This document shows, in pieces, positions 1 to 8,576 of a stretch of 56,344 nucleotides of DNA (position 1 is the first letter of the stretch; the number at the start of each line of letters is the position of its first letter). Source of the stretch: Flavobacteriales bacterium (GTDB lineage Bacteria; Bacteroidota; Bacteroidia; Flavobacteriales_F; PHOS-HE28); contig JAGFIV010000088.1 of NCBI GenBank assembly GCA_024103275.1, positions 1 through 56,344 of the forward strand. Direction: 5' to 3'. The notes beneath the pieces were generated by a model. It made no database searches. It was given only the letters and a program-made list of their open reading frames with translations, and had not been told where the DNA came from. The translations under genes were made by a program, and so were the position numbers.

Positions 1-1619
1 TTGAACTCGGTCATGCTGCCGATCTCGCGGTCCAGGGCGATCACGCGGCAGGTCTGCACGTCCACGCCGGTGCTGAGGAGACGGCTGGTGGTCACCACCA
101 CGGGCCACGGGCTTTCGGGGTCCATGAAATTGCTGAGCTGCTCCTGCCCGGCCTTGTCGCTGCCGGTGATGCGCATCACGTAGCGGGCATCCCGCTGCAC
201 CAGGTCGGCATTCTCGTTCACCAGCGCCTGGCGCATGCGGTCGGCGTGTTCCTCGTCCACGCAGAACACGATGGTCTTCTGCATGCGGTCGCCGCTCTCC
301 TTGAGGAAATCGCTGATGCGTTTGGCCACCAGTTTGGTCCGGTCGTCGATCACCAGGGTTCGGTCGAAGTCCTTCTGGTTGTAGATGCGGTCCTCGATCT
401 CCTCGCCGTCGCGGTCGGTATCGCCCTTGGCCGGCCGGTAGCCCATCACGTCCTTGTCGATGTGCACCTTCACCACCTTGTAGGGCGCGAGGAAGCCGTC
501 GCGGATGCCCTGCTTCAGGGAATAGCTGTAGACGGGCGGCCCGAAGTAGTGGGTGTTGCTGGCGTATCGCGTTTCCTTGGGGGTGGCGGTCATGCCGATC
601 TGGGTGGCGCCGCGGAAATGCTCCAGGATCTCGCGCCAGGCGCTGTCGCGGTCGGCGCTTCCGCGGTGGCACTCGTCGATCACGATCAGGTCGAAGAAAT
701 CGGGGCGCAGCTCCTTGAAGAGCTTGTCCTTCTCCTCCGGCCCGGTGATGGCCTGGTAGAGGCCGAGGTACACTTCGTAGGAGGTGTCGATGCGGCGTTT
801 GCGGCCCGCACCGCCCTCCACGGCCAGGGGCAGGTCCACCTCGGTTCCGTCCGCCCGTTCGATGGTCTTGCTGCGCGTGCTCAGCTTGGCCATGGCGGCC
901 CCGAAGGGCCGGAAGTCGTTCACCATGGTCTGGTCCACCAGCACGTTGCGGTCGGCCAGGAAGAGGATGCGCTTCTTGAGGCCGCTCTTCCACAGCCGCC
1001 AGATGATCTGGAAGGCGGTGTAGGTCTTGCCGGTGCCGGTGGCCATCACCAGCAGCACGCGGTCCTGCCCCTTGGCGATGGCCTCGATGGCGGCGTTGAT
1101 GGCGTTGGCCTGGTAGTAGCGGGGTTCCTTCCCGCTGCTGTCATCGTGGAAGGGTTGCAGCACGATCTCCTCGGCGGCCTTGCCCAGCCCCTTCCACAGG
1201 CAATAGCGCCGCCACAGCTCGGCCGGCGCGGGGAACTGGTCCAGGGTAAGGTTCGTTTCCGGCTGTAGGGCCTGTCCGGTGCGGTCGTGGAACACGAAGC
1301 CGTCGCCGTTGCTGGAGAAGACGAACGGCAGCTGCAGGGTGGCGGCATAGTCCAGCGCCTGTTGCATGCCTGCCCCCACTGTGTGGTTGTTGTCCTTGGC
1401 CTCGATCACGGCGATCGGGATGTTGGGCCGGTAGTAGAGGATATAGTCCGCCCGCTTCTGCCTGCCGCGCGTCACCAGCTTGCCGCGCACGATGATGCGC
1501 CCCTTGGTGAAGCCCACTTCCTCGCGTACCTGTGTGTCCAGGTCCCATCCCGCCTGTACAATGGCCGGCGTGATGAACCGGGTGCAGATGTCGCGTTCCG
1601 AAAGGGCCTTCTTGTCCAT
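1..1619 (-). CDS. hsdR: Type I restriction enzyme R subunit (N-terminal 539 residues, cut by the window edge)
   Basis: This is the motor and nuclease subunit of a type I restriction-modification system, which cleaves unmethylated foreign DNA after ATP-driven translocation. Translating the minus strand from the ATG at 1619 gives an open frame to base 1. An N-terminal PD-(D/E)xK nuclease domain shows D58 and the E73-A-K75 triplet. The helicase part shows Walker A MATGTGKT with K198, the DECH box with D315, and TATPKE as motif III. The order and spacing fit the EcoEI/EcoKI-type R subunit. The C-terminal half and any hsdM/hsdS genes lie outside the window. A Bacteroidota-like -7 element (TACTTTG, minus strand, 1635-1629) lies 9 nt before the start. 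The family call is firm; the EcoEI-like subgroup is an inference. Confidence 0.93.
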   Translation of the reverse strand, partial: MDKKALSERDICTRFITPAIVQAGWDLDTQVREEVGFTKGRIIVRGKLVTRGRQKRADYILYYRPNIPIAVIEAKDNNHTVGAGMQQALDYAATLQLPFVFSSNGDGFVFHDRTGQALQPETNLTLDQFPAPAELWRRYCLWKGLGKAAEEIVLQPFHDDSSGKEPRYYQANAINAAIEAIAKGQDRVLLVMATGTGKTYTAFQIIWRLWKSGLKKRILFLADRNVLVDQTMVNDFRPFGAAMAKLSTRSKTIERADGTEVDLPLAVEGGAGRKRRIDTSYEVYLGLYQAITGPEEKDKLFKELRPDFFDLIVIDECHRGSADRDSAWREILEHFRGATQIGMTATPKETRYASNTHYFGPPVYSYSLKQGIRDGFLAPYKVVKVHIDKDVMGYRPAKGDTDRDGEEIEDRIYNQKDFDRTLVIDDRTKLVAKRISDFLKESGDRMQKTIVFCVDEEHADRMRQALVNENADLVQRDARYVMRITGSDKAGQEQLSNFMDPESPWPVVVTTSRLLSTGVDVQTCRVIALDREIGSMTEF

Positions 1620-1737
1620 ACAGGATGGCAAAGTAGGGAGAAGGGGAATTTCCGGGAGCAGAACTGGATGGGCAGGGTCAAGCGGTTCGACCGCTTTCCC
1701 TCCTCTCTGCCGAGAAGTTCAGCGGGGCAATTGGCGG

Positions 1738-1794
1738 GGCGGTTCCCAGCCCACAGCCCACGGCTTGTGGCTTGCAGCTCACAGCTGAACCGCC
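1738..1794. repeat. Interrupted inverted repeat in the gap upstream of hsdR
   Basis: An 8-bp perfect inverted repeat (GGCGGTTC at 1738-1745, GAACCGCC at 1787-1794) encloses short degenerate repeats of the type CCCACAGCCCACGG and GGCTTGTGGCTTGCAGCT. It lies between the end of the ABC operon and hsdR, both on the minus strand. It may act as a transcription terminator for the ABC operon or be a dispersed intergenic repeat. There is no clear T tract, so the terminator reading is weak. Confidence 0.4.
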
Positions 1795-1808
1795 GCTATC
1801 CGCGATTC

Positions 1809-2498
1809 TCACCTTTCCACTTTCACCCTCCCGTCCTCCATCTCGATCACGCGGTCCGTGCGCTTGGCGAAGTCCTCGTCGTGGGTCACCACCAGCAGGC
1901 TGCGCTTGTGCTCGTCGGCGATCTGGCGGAAGATCTCGAAGACCACCTCGGTGTTGTGGCTGTCCAGGTTGCCGGTGGGCTCGTCGCCCATGATGATCAG
2001 CGGGTCGTTGATCAGGGCGCGGGCGATGGCCACGCGCTGTTTCTGGCCGCCGCTCACCTGGTAGGCGCCCTTCAGGGCCTGGTCGGCGATGCCCAGCGTG
2101 CGCAGCAGCTCCATGGCGCGGTGCTCCACCTCCTCGCGTGATTTTTGGCCCAGCTTCAGGCCGGGCAGCATCACGTTGTGCAGTACGCTGAACTCGGTGA
2201 GCAGGTAGTGGAACTGGAACACGAAGCCGATCTTCTCGTTGCGGATGCGCGCCAGCCGCTCGGGGCCCGCCAGGCGCGTGGGTTCGCCGTCGATCTTCAG
2301 TTCACCCGCGTAGTCCGTGTCCATGGTGCTGAGGATGTACAGCAGGGTGCTCTTGCCGCAGCCGCTCTTGCCGGTGATGCTGACGAACTCGCCGCGCCGC
2401 AGCGTGAAGCTCACGTCCTTCAGCACGTGCACGGTCATGGGGTCGTGGAAGGATTTGTTCACCTTCTCCACCTCCAGCACCGTTGGTAGCGTGTTCAT
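1809..2498 (-). CDS. ABC transporter ATP-binding protein (MacB/LolD type)
   Basis: This 229-residue cytoplasmic ATPase powers the FtsX-type permease encoded just upstream. Walker A reads GKSGCGKS, the signature VSGGQKQRVAIARAL, and Walker B LIIMGDEPTGNLD, all typical of the LolD/MacB branch that works on substrates in the periplasm or outer membrane rather than importing solutes. The ATG at 2498 overlaps the permease stop codon by four bases (ATGA), which implies translational coupling. The length is normal for the family. A longer upstream open frame exists but only reads through the permease gene out of frame, so I rejected it. Confidence 0.95.
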   Translation of the reverse strand: MNTLPTVLEVEKVNKSFHDPMTVHVLKDVSFTLRRGEFVSITGKSGCGKSTLLYILSTMDTDYAGELKIDGEPTRLAGPERLARIRNEKIGFVFQFHYLLTEFSVLHNVMLPGLKLGQKSREEVEHRAMELLRTLGIADQALKGAYQVSGGQKQRVAIARALINDPLIIMGDEPTGNLDSHNTEVVFEIFRQIADEHKRSLLVVTHDEDFAKRTDRVIEMEDGRVKVER

Positions 2499-3757
2499 TT
2501 TCCACGGATGATCTCCACGGGGTCCACCTTGGCGGCACGGCGCGCGGGGAACCAGCCGGCCACCCAGGACGTGGCCAGGGCGAAGGAGATGGCGATGATG
2601 TAGAACCGGGGGCTGAAATCCACCGGGAAATGGGTGACGGCGGGGATGGCGTCCGGGTGGAAGGGCACGTTGTTGATCACGTTCTGCAGGGCAAAGCCCA
2701 CCACGGCGCCGCCCGCCGCGCCGGTGATGCCGATCACCAGGCTGAGCAGCAGGAAGATCCGTTGCACGTCGCGGCCGCTGAAGCCGGTGGCCTTCAGGAT
2801 GGCGATGGCGTCGAGCTTCTCGTTGATCATCATGTTCAGGATGTTGTAGATGCCGAAGCCGGCCACGATCAGCAGCACCACGCCCACGGCGTAGCTGATG
2901 ATGCTGCGCACGTTGCTGCCGGTCTCGAACTGGGCGTTGGCCGTCTGGATGTCCATGGCCTGCACGGGGAAGCGGGCGGCCAGTTCCTTGGCCATGGCGG
3001 GCGCGGCCTGGAGGTCGTGCAGCTTCACATTGATGTCGGTGATGTAGCTGGCGGGCCGGGCCAGCAGGCGTTGCACGGTGGCGATGTTGGCGTAGCACTG
3101 CACCTTGTCGAACTCGGCGATGCCGCTCTGGAAGAAACCCACCACGCGCAATGTGGCCAGCTCGCCGGCGGCGGTGGTGAGCTGCACCTGGTCGCCGATG
3201 CGCACCCGCATGATGTCGGCCAGCTTCTTGCCCAGCACGATGGTGTTGTTGCCGCGGGCCAGGTCGGTGGGGTCGCCGCCCACCATGTAGTCGTCGAACA
3301 TGTAGTACTGCATCTCGTGCAGCACATCCAGGCCGATCACCTGCCCGTTGAGGTCGGTGGTGCCCACGTGGAAGAGCACCTGAGCCACCAGCCGGGGCGT
3401 GACGTCCACCACGCGCGGGTCGCTTTCCAGGGCTTGCATGATGGCGCGGGCATTGCGCAGGCGCGGCAGGTCGTCCTTGGGCTTCACCGAGCTGATGAAG
3501 TGGTGGGCCGGGGGCGAGGCGCTGTCCGCGTAGGCCAGCTGCACGGGCTGCAGCGCCGAGGGGGTGGGCTCGTGGTACAGGCGCACGTGCGGGGTGCGGT
3601 TCAGGATCAGGCCGTCCAGCAGCCGGTTCAGGCCATGCATGAAGCCCAGCAGCGTGACGAACATGGCGATGCTGAACATCACGCCGCCGGCGGCCACCAG
3701 GCTCTGGCGCAGCTTGGCACGCAGCAGGGTGATGGAGATGCCGGCCAGCAGGCGCAT
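2495..3757 (-). CDS. ABC transporter permease, FtsX/MacB family
   Basis: This 420-residue inner-membrane protein has the FtsX layout: one N-terminal membrane segment (about 20-42), a large periplasmic domain (about 45-280), and three C-terminal membrane segments (about 285-310, 335-360, 390-410). It ends in the conserved FPARRAAKVDPVEIIRG stretch that follows the last helix in this family. It lies between the lipoprotein adaptor (3-nt gap) and the ATPase (4-bp overlap). Together they form a tripartite exporter that probably acts on lipoproteins, peptides or antimicrobial compounds; the substrate cannot be read from the sequence. Confidence 0.93.
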   Translation of the reverse strand: MRLLAGISITLLRAKLRQSLVAAGGVMFSIAMFVTLLGFMHGLNRLLDGLILNRTPHVRLYHEPTPSALQPVQLAYADSASPPAHHFISSVKPKDDLPRLRNARAIMQALESDPRVVDVTPRLVAQVLFHVGTTDLNGQVIGLDVLHEMQYYMFDDYMVGGDPTDLARGNNTIVLGKKLADIMRVRIGDQVQLTTAAGELATLRVVGFFQSGIAEFDKVQCYANIATVQRLLARPASYITDINVKLHDLQAAPAMAKELAARFPVQAMDIQTANAQFETGSNVRSIISYAVGVVLLIVAGFGIYNILNMMINEKLDAIAILKATGFSGRDVQRIFLLLSLVIGITGAAGGAVVGFALQNVINNVPFHPDAIPAVTHFPVDFSPRFYIIAISFALATSWVAGWFPARRAAKVDPVEIIRGK

Positions 3758-3760
3758 GGC

Positions 3761-4846
3761 TCAAGGCTTGCGCAGCCGGGTTTCCGCCGTGATGCCCTCC
3801 AGCACCTCCACCTGCTCCATGTCGCGCAGGCCGGTCTTCACCTGGGTGCGGCCATCCTTGCCGGTGAGCACGTAGCTGCCATCCGTGATGTAGGCGGCGG
3901 GCACCAGCAGGGCGTTCTCCTTGGTGTGCACCACGATGCTGGCCTCGGCGGTGAGGTTGGGGTACAACCGCGGCGGCTTCTGCGTGAAGCGGGCCTCCAC
4001 CTTGAAGGTGCGCGAGCGCTCGTTCATCAGCGGGATGATGCGCGACACCTCGGCGCGGAACACCTCGTCGCCGTAGCTGTCCAGCGTGACCAGCACCTGC
4101 TGGCCCGTGTGGATGCGGCGGATGTCGAACTCATCCACCTCCAGCTCCAGGTAGAGGTTTTCCGCGCTGCCCACCACGGCCACGGGCTTCTGCGGGGTGG
4201 CCAACTCGCCGGGCTCGATCATCAGGTCGTACACGATGCCGTCGATCAGGCTGGACGGGGTGCGGTCGTCCTGCCCGGCGGTGCTGATGGCGGCGTTGTT
4301 GCGGGCCACCTCCAGCTGGGTGCGCAGGTTGTCGCGGGTCTCGGCCAGGGTCTTACGGGCACGCACCCAGGCCGCGCGGCTGGTGGTGAAGGCGAGTTCG
4401 CGCTGCTCCAATTCAGCCTGGCTGCCGATCTTCTGGGCCCACAGGTTCTGCTGGCGCCGGTAGTTGGTGCTGTCCAACAGGTATTTGTCGCGGGCTTGGT
4501 CCGCCGCATCACGCAGCGGCACCAGCACGGGTCCGTTGTCGGCGGCGTTGCGCTCCAGCAGGGCCACCTGTGCCGCGGCGCTGCGCTCGCCCGCCCCGCT
4601 GGCGCGGTCGTCGATGCGCATCAGGGCCTGCCCGGCCTTCACGGTATCGCCCTCCTTCACCAGCAGTTGCAGCACGGTGCCGGTGGCCGTGGGGTACACC
4701 TGGTATTGCCCCTGGGCCTTCACGAAGCCGCTGGCATACACGCTTTCGGTGACGGGACCCACCGTGGGGCTGATGGTGCCGTCGTCGTTGCCGCAGCCCA
4801 CCGCTGCGATCAGCAACGCCAAGGCCGCTCCTGCCGGGAAACGCAT
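3761..4846 (-). CDS. HlyD/MacA-type membrane fusion lipoprotein
   Basis: This 361-residue periplasmic adaptor is the first gene of the exporter operon. The N-terminus is a lipoprotein signal with lipobox AAVGC (Cys18). A biotinyl-lipoyl-like half motif follows (about 50-80, GTVLQLLVKEGDTVKAGQAL), then a helical hairpin rich in Ala, Arg and Gln (about 85-180), then the second lipoyl half and beta-barrel domains to the end. This order is that of RND/MacA adaptors. The sequence upstream of the start (ACATTTGCCCCATG on the minus strand) resembles a -7 element almost touching the ATG, so the message may have little or no leader. Confidence 0.92.
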   Translation of the reverse strand: MRFPAGAALALLIAAVGCGNDDGTISPTVGPVTESVYASGFVKAQGQYQVYPTATGTVLQLLVKEGDTVKAGQALMRIDDRASGAGERSAAAQVALLERNAADNGPVLVPLRDAADQARDKYLLDSTNYRRQQNLWAQKIGSQAELEQRELAFTTSRAAWVRARKTLAETRDNLRTQLEVARNNAAISTAGQDDRTPSSLIDGIVYDLMIEPGELATPQKPVAVVGSAENLYLELEVDEFDIRRIHTGQQVLVTLDSYGDEVFRAEVSRIIPLMNERSRTFKVEARFTQKPPRLYPNLTAEASIVVHTKENALLVPAAYITDGSYVLTGKDGRTQVKTGLRDMEQVEVLEGITAETRLRKP

Positions 4847-5070
4847 GGGGCAAATGTCGGGCGCAATGCGTTGGCTACGCCAGGGCTATTCACAGGCCAA
4901 GAAGGGCTCCCATGGATCCCGGGATCAACAAGCGTGGAAAACTTTCCGCCCCACCGGATCCGCTTGGGGTCCAGTGAAGTCCGCCAGCCTTCACCATCGG
5001 AAGTGCACAACTTCCCGGGGACGGTGTTTTTCGCACCGCCGCAAACCCTCTCTTTGTGCCAGTTCCTTGT

Positions 5071-5183
5071 CTGATGAGGCTGCCCCACCCGGGGCAGAGC
5101 GTAGGGGAATCATGTGAAATTCATGAGCTGTTGCGCAACTGTAAGCAGCGTCAAGCTGTAAGCCAGATCGCCTTCCTCATCAG
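5071..5183 (+). promoter_or_regulatory. Cobalamin (B12) riboswitch upstream of the nrd operon
   Basis: The segment shows the hallmarks of a cobalamin riboswitch. A perfect 9-bp closing stem P1 (CTGATGAGG at 5071-5079, CCTCATCAG at 5175-5183) encloses a GC hairpin (GCCCCACCCGGGGC). The core follows with GGGGAATCATGTGAAATTCA, then GAGCTGTTGCGCAACTGTAA, and the 3' B12-box-like sequence AGCCAGATCGCC. It sits about 110 nt before nrdB on the same strand. Known cobalamin riboswitches turn off the gene when coenzyme B12 is plentiful. I see no clear terminator between it and nrdB, so the mode (transcription or translation) is open. Confidence 0.88.
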
Positions 5184-5294
5184 CCAGGACTTCGTTTTCG
5201 CATAAGGAACGAGGTTCGCCGATGCCGCCTATCACCCACGCGCTTGCCGCCCCGCCCTTATGCCTGTGTTCAACCGTTCACAAGCATCAACATC

Positions 5295-6248
5295 ATGGGC
5301 ATTTTCGACAAGCGTACCAGCTATAAGCCGTTCGAGTATCCGGGGGTCCTGCAGTTCACCGAGGCGATGAACCGCTCCTTCTGGGTGCACTCCGAGATCG
5401 AGTTCACCGCCGACGTGCAGGACTTCAAGGCGCACCTCAGCGCGGTGGAGCGCGAGGTGGTGAAACGCAGCCTGCTGGGCATCGCCCAGGTGGAGGTGGG
5501 CGTGAAACTGTTCTGGGGCGACCTCTACAAGCACTTCCCCAAGCCGGAGTTCAACGGGTTGGCCGCCACCTTCGCCGAATCCGAGTTCAGGCACTCCGAG
5601 GCTTATTCCCGCCTACTGGAGGTGCTGGGCCATGAGCAGGAGTTCGCCCGGTTGCCCGAGGTACCGGTATTCCGCAAAAAGCTGGACCTGATCGAGAGCA
5701 GCCTTTTTGCCGAACAGGACATCATTGCCAAACTGCTCTTCTTCACCATCGTGATCGAGAACGCCTCACTCTTCTCGCAATTCGCCAACATCCTCTCATT
5801 CACGCGCTTCAAGGGCTACCTGAAGAACACCTCCAACATCATCGCGTGGACCTCCATCGACGAGCAGACCCATGCCAGCGCGGGCATCTACCTGCTGAAC
5901 CAATTGAAGGAGGAAGGGCACCTGCAGCCCGCGATGCTGGCGCGCATGGTGGAGGAAGTGCGCCGCTACATCGGCTACGAGGAAGAGCTGCTGGACTGGA
6001 TCTACGACGCGGGCGAGCTGGACTTCTTCACCAAGGTGGACATGCTCAACTTCATGAAGTACCGGGTGGACGATGCCCTGGTGCGGATCGGTGCGCCCAA
6101 GGCCTTCGGCATCAGCGAGGCCCAGTATGCGCCCATGAAGTGGTTTGACGAGGAGGTGTTCGCCAACGAGCTGGACGACTTTTTCGCCAAGCGGCCCACA
6201 GCCTATACCAAGCACGACAAGAGCATCCAAGCAGCGGACCTGTTCTGA
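5295..6248 (+). CDS. nrdB: Ribonucleotide reductase class I, small (radical) subunit
   Basis: This 317-residue R2 subunit holds the di-metal site and tyrosyl radical used by NrdA to reduce ribonucleotides to deoxyribonucleotides. The conserved E97-x-x-H100 with Tyr104 three residues on matches the E115/H118/Y122 pattern of E. coli R2, so the radical tyrosine is kept. Further ligands lie in FTIVIENASLF and DEQTHA. I chose the start MGIFDKR because it matches the usual N-terminus; an in-frame start at 5244 would add 17 unlikely residues. It is first in the operon nrdB-thioesterase-nrdA behind a B12 riboswitch, which suggests repression when a B12-dependent (class II) reductase could take over. 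Confidence 0.96.
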   Translation: MGIFDKRTSYKPFEYPGVLQFTEAMNRSFWVHSEIEFTADVQDFKAHLSAVEREVVKRSLLGIAQVEVGVKLFWGDLYKHFPKPEFNGLAATFAESEFRHSEAYSRLLEVLGHEQEFARLPEVPVFRKKLDLIESSLFAEQDIIAKLLFFTIVIENASLFSQFANILSFTRFKGYLKNTSNIIAWTSIDEQTHASAGIYLLNQLKEEGHLQPAMLARMVEEVRRYIGYEEELLDWIYDAGELDFFTKVDMLNFMKYRVDDALVRIGAPKAFGISEAQYAPMKWFDEEVFANELDDFFAKRPTAYTKHDKSIQAADLF

Positions 6249-6261
6249 CCCTGTCCGAACC

Positions 6262-6843
6262 ATGGCGAACGACCTGCTTGCGCGCATCGAGGCATCGCGC
6301 ACCTCCGTATTCAAGGTGATCTTCCCCAACACCACCAACCACTACAACACGCTCTTCGGCGGCAAGGCCCAGCAGGGAACCCCTACGAACCCCGATCCGG
6401 CGGCATCGGCGCTCCGCTCCGCCCCACGGCAAGCGCCCTCGCTCAGCCATCCGGCGTTGCTCCTCAGTCAGCTACCTGCGGGTAGCCTCCTTCGGTCGCG
6501 CCTTGGCTGGCCGAACGATGATCGCTTTTGCCATCCGGTCGAGGTTCATAGGGGCTCCCTGGAGTTGATGGACGAGGTGGCCTTCATCGCCGCCACCCGC
6601 TTCAGCCGCAAGAAAGTGGTGACCCTCTCCTCGGACAGGATCGACTTCAAGGAGCCCATCCCGGCGGACACCATCATGGAGCTGGTGGCCCAGGTGAGCA
6701 GCGTGGGCACCACCAGCCTGCAGGTGCGCGTGGAGATCTTCCAGGAGGAGATGTACCGGCCCGGCACACGGAGGAAGTCCATCACCGGCCAGTTCATTTT
6801 CGTTGCACTTGACGAGCACAACAAACCCACATCCGTACTATGA
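6262..6843 (+). CDS. Acyl-CoA thioesterase (hotdog fold) with a 63-residue in-frame insertion
   Basis: The flanks of this 193-residue protein match small YciA/Acot7-like acyl-CoA thioesterases: residues 1-36 (IFPNTTNHYNTLFGGKA at their end) and 100-193 (LELMDEVAFIAATRFSRK, then SSDRIDFKEPIP and TSLQVRVEIF). Without residues 37-99 the protein would be 130 residues, a normal length. The extra stretch is Pro/Arg/Ser-rich, has no family counterpart, and is encoded by a palindromic DNA element (6370-6558). It falls between the FGG turn and the central helix with LMDE, close to the expected active site, so activity is uncertain. The frame is intact. The gene starts 13 nt after nrdB and overlaps nrdA by 4 bp; being kept in frame may matter for coupling to nrdA. 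Confidence 0.85.
   Translation: MANDLLARIEASRTSVFKVIFPNTTNHYNTLFGGKAQQGTPTNPDPAASALRSAPRQAPSLSHPALLLSQLPAGSLLRSRLGWPNDDRFCHPVEVHRGSLELMDEVAFIAATRFSRKKVVTLSSDRIDFKEPIPADTIMELVAQVSSVGTTSLQVRVEIFQEEMYRPGTRRKSITGQFIFVALDEHNKPTSVL
6370..6558. repeat. Palindromic element inserted in frame in the thioesterase gene
   Basis: A 189-nt block (63 codons exactly) interrupts the thioesterase gene. Its ends form an imperfect inverted repeat of about 30 nt: GGAACCCCTACGAACCCCGA on the left, while the right end read in reverse gives GGAGCCCCTATGAACCTCGA. CCGG follows on both sides. The centre holds the perfect hairpin GCTACC-tgcg-GGTAGC. The whole block is thus a large imperfect palindrome. Boundaries are approximate by a few bases because short matches flank both ends (CAGCAGG, CTGGAG). 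There is no coding capacity of its own beyond the host frame. Confidence 0.8.
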
Positions 6844-8489
6844 ACAAGTTATGGTGGCTGAATGACGAAAGCGAGCAGATGCTCAACCGGGGCTATCTGC
6901 TCAAAGGAGAAACCGTGGACGGGGCCATCCAGCGCATTGCCGGTGCCGCCAGCAAGCGCCTGTACCGCCCCGAGCTCAAACGGCCGTTCGCCGAGCTGAT
7001 CGAGAACGGCTGGATGAGCCTGAGCTCGCCGGTGTGGGCCAACATGGGCACCGAGCGTGGGCTGCCCATCTCGTGCTTCAATGTGCATGTGCCGGACCAG
7101 ATCGAGGGCATCACCCACAAGCTGGGCGAGGTGATCATGCAGACCAAGCTCGGGGGCGGCACTTCCGGTTACTTCGGCGAGCTGCGCGGGCGCGGCACCG
7201 CCGTTACGGACAACGGCCAGAGCAGTGGCGCGGTATCCTTCATGAAGCTGTTCGACGGGGTGATGGACACGATCAGCCAGGGTGGCGTGCGTCGCGGGGC
7301 CTTCGCGGCCTACCTGGACATCGACCACCCGGACATCGGCGAGTTCCTGCAGATCAAGGACATCGGCAACCCGCTGCAGAACCTGTTCTATGGCGTGTGC
7401 ATCCCCGACTACTGGATGCAGGAGATGATCGACGGCGACATGCAGAAGCGCGAGGTGTGGGCCAAGGTGCTGGAATCGCGCCAGCAGAAGGGGCTGCCTT
7501 ACCTCTTCTTCACCGACAACGTCAACAGTGCCAAGCCGCAGGTGTACAAGGACAAGAACATGGTGATCCATGCGAGCAACCTCTGCTCGGAGATCATGCT
7601 GCCCTCCTGCGCCGACGAGTCGTTCATCTGCTGCCTCAGCTCCATGAACCTGGAGCTGTACGACGAGTGGAAGGACACCGACGCCGTGCGGTTGGCGGTC
7701 TTCTTCCTGGACGCGGTGCTGCAGGAGTTCATTGAGAAGACGGCCGGCAACCACTACCTGGGCAATGCGCACCGCTTCGCCAGGCGGCACCGCGCCATCG
7801 GCCTGGGCGCCATGGGCTGGCACTCATTGCTGCAGCGCAACATGATCCCCTTCGAGGGGCTGGAGGCCAAGCAGCTGAACAGGGCCGTTTTCGAGGATAT
7901 CAGCACCAAGGCCAACCGGGCCAGTGAGGAGCTGGCGGAGATCTACGGCGAGCCCGAGGTGCTCAAAGGCTACGGCCGCCGCAACACCACGGTGATGGCC
8001 ATTGCGCCCACCACCTCCTCCTCCGCCATCCTGGGGCAGGCTTCGCCGGGCATTGAACCGTACAGCAGCAACTACTTCAAGGCCGGTCTTTCCAAGGGCA
8101 ACTTCATCCGCAAGAACAAGTACCTGAAGGCCCTGCTGGAGGAAAAGGGGCTCGACAACGAGGAGACCTGGCGGGGCATCATGCTCAACCAGGGCAGCGT
8201 GGCCCACCTCCACGAGCTTTCCGATCGGGAACGGGCGGTGTTCAAGACGTTCAAGGAGATCAGTCAGCTGGAGATCATCCAGCAGGCCGCCATCCGGCAG
8301 CGCTTCATCGACCAGGCGCAAAGCCTGAACCTGAACATTCCGCCGAACCTGCCGGTGAAGGAGGTGAACCAGCTGGTGATCGAGGCCTGGCGGCTGGGGG
8401 TGAAAACGCTCTACTACCAACGGAGCCAAAGCGTGTCCAAGGAGATTGCCGTGAAGGACCTGGTGGGCTGCGTGAGCTGCGAGGCATAG
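6840..8489 (+). CDS. nrdA: Ribonucleotide reductase class I, large (catalytic) subunit, short form
   Basis: This 549-residue protein reduces ribonucleoside diphosphates using the radical from NrdB. Active-site cysteines are present: C79 (PISCFN), the thiyl cysteine C249 (NLCSEI) and the partner in ESFICCLSSMNL. The C-terminal CVSC tail (C544, C547) takes reducing power from thioredoxin, and the paired tyrosines Y525-Y526 carry the radical. The N-terminus starts directly before the ten-stranded barrel and has no ATP-cone, so overall dATP inhibition by the classical cone is not expected. Its start ATG overlaps the thioesterase stop (ATGA). At 549 residues it is clearly shorter than E. coli NrdA (761). 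Confidence 0.96.
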   Translation: MNKLWWLNDESEQMLNRGYLLKGETVDGAIQRIAGAASKRLYRPELKRPFAELIENGWMSLSSPVWANMGTERGLPISCFNVHVPDQIEGITHKLGEVIMQTKLGGGTSGYFGELRGRGTAVTDNGQSSGAVSFMKLFDGVMDTISQGGVRRGAFAAYLDIDHPDIGEFLQIKDIGNPLQNLFYGVCIPDYWMQEMIDGDMQKREVWAKVLESRQQKGLPYLFFTDNVNSAKPQVYKDKNMVIHASNLCSEIMLPSCADESFICCLSSMNLELYDEWKDTDAVRLAVFFLDAVLQEFIEKTAGNHYLGNAHRFARRHRAIGLGAMGWHSLLQRNMIPFEGLEAKQLNRAVFEDISTKANRASEELAEIYGEPEVLKGYGRRNTTVMAIAPTTSSSAILGQASPGIEPYSSNYFKAGLSKGNFIRKNKYLKALLEEKGLDNEETWRGIMLNQGSVAHLHELSDRERAVFKTFKEISQLEIIQQAAIRQRFIDQAQSLNLNIPPNLPVKEVNQLVIEAWRLGVKTLYYQRSQSVSKEIAVKDLVGCVSCEA

Positions 8490-8576
8490 GCCGGGCATCC
8501 TAGCGGGCTTCGCATTTCATCCCGACCTTCGCCGGGACGCAGCGGCACGCTGCCTTGAACCCGGAAAACCACGGAC

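Noticed and set aside
1809..3764. A single 651-residue minus-strand protein covering the ATPase and the permease region
   Set aside because: Only its last 229 residues are the ATPase; the earlier part reads the FtsX gene in a wrong frame. The two genes overlap by ATGA.
2483..5074. An 863-residue plus-strand open frame opposite the ABC exporter operon
   Set aside because: It is antisense to three clear genes, rich in His, Gln, Val and Gly as expected from reverse reading of GC-rich codons, and has no recognisable domain.
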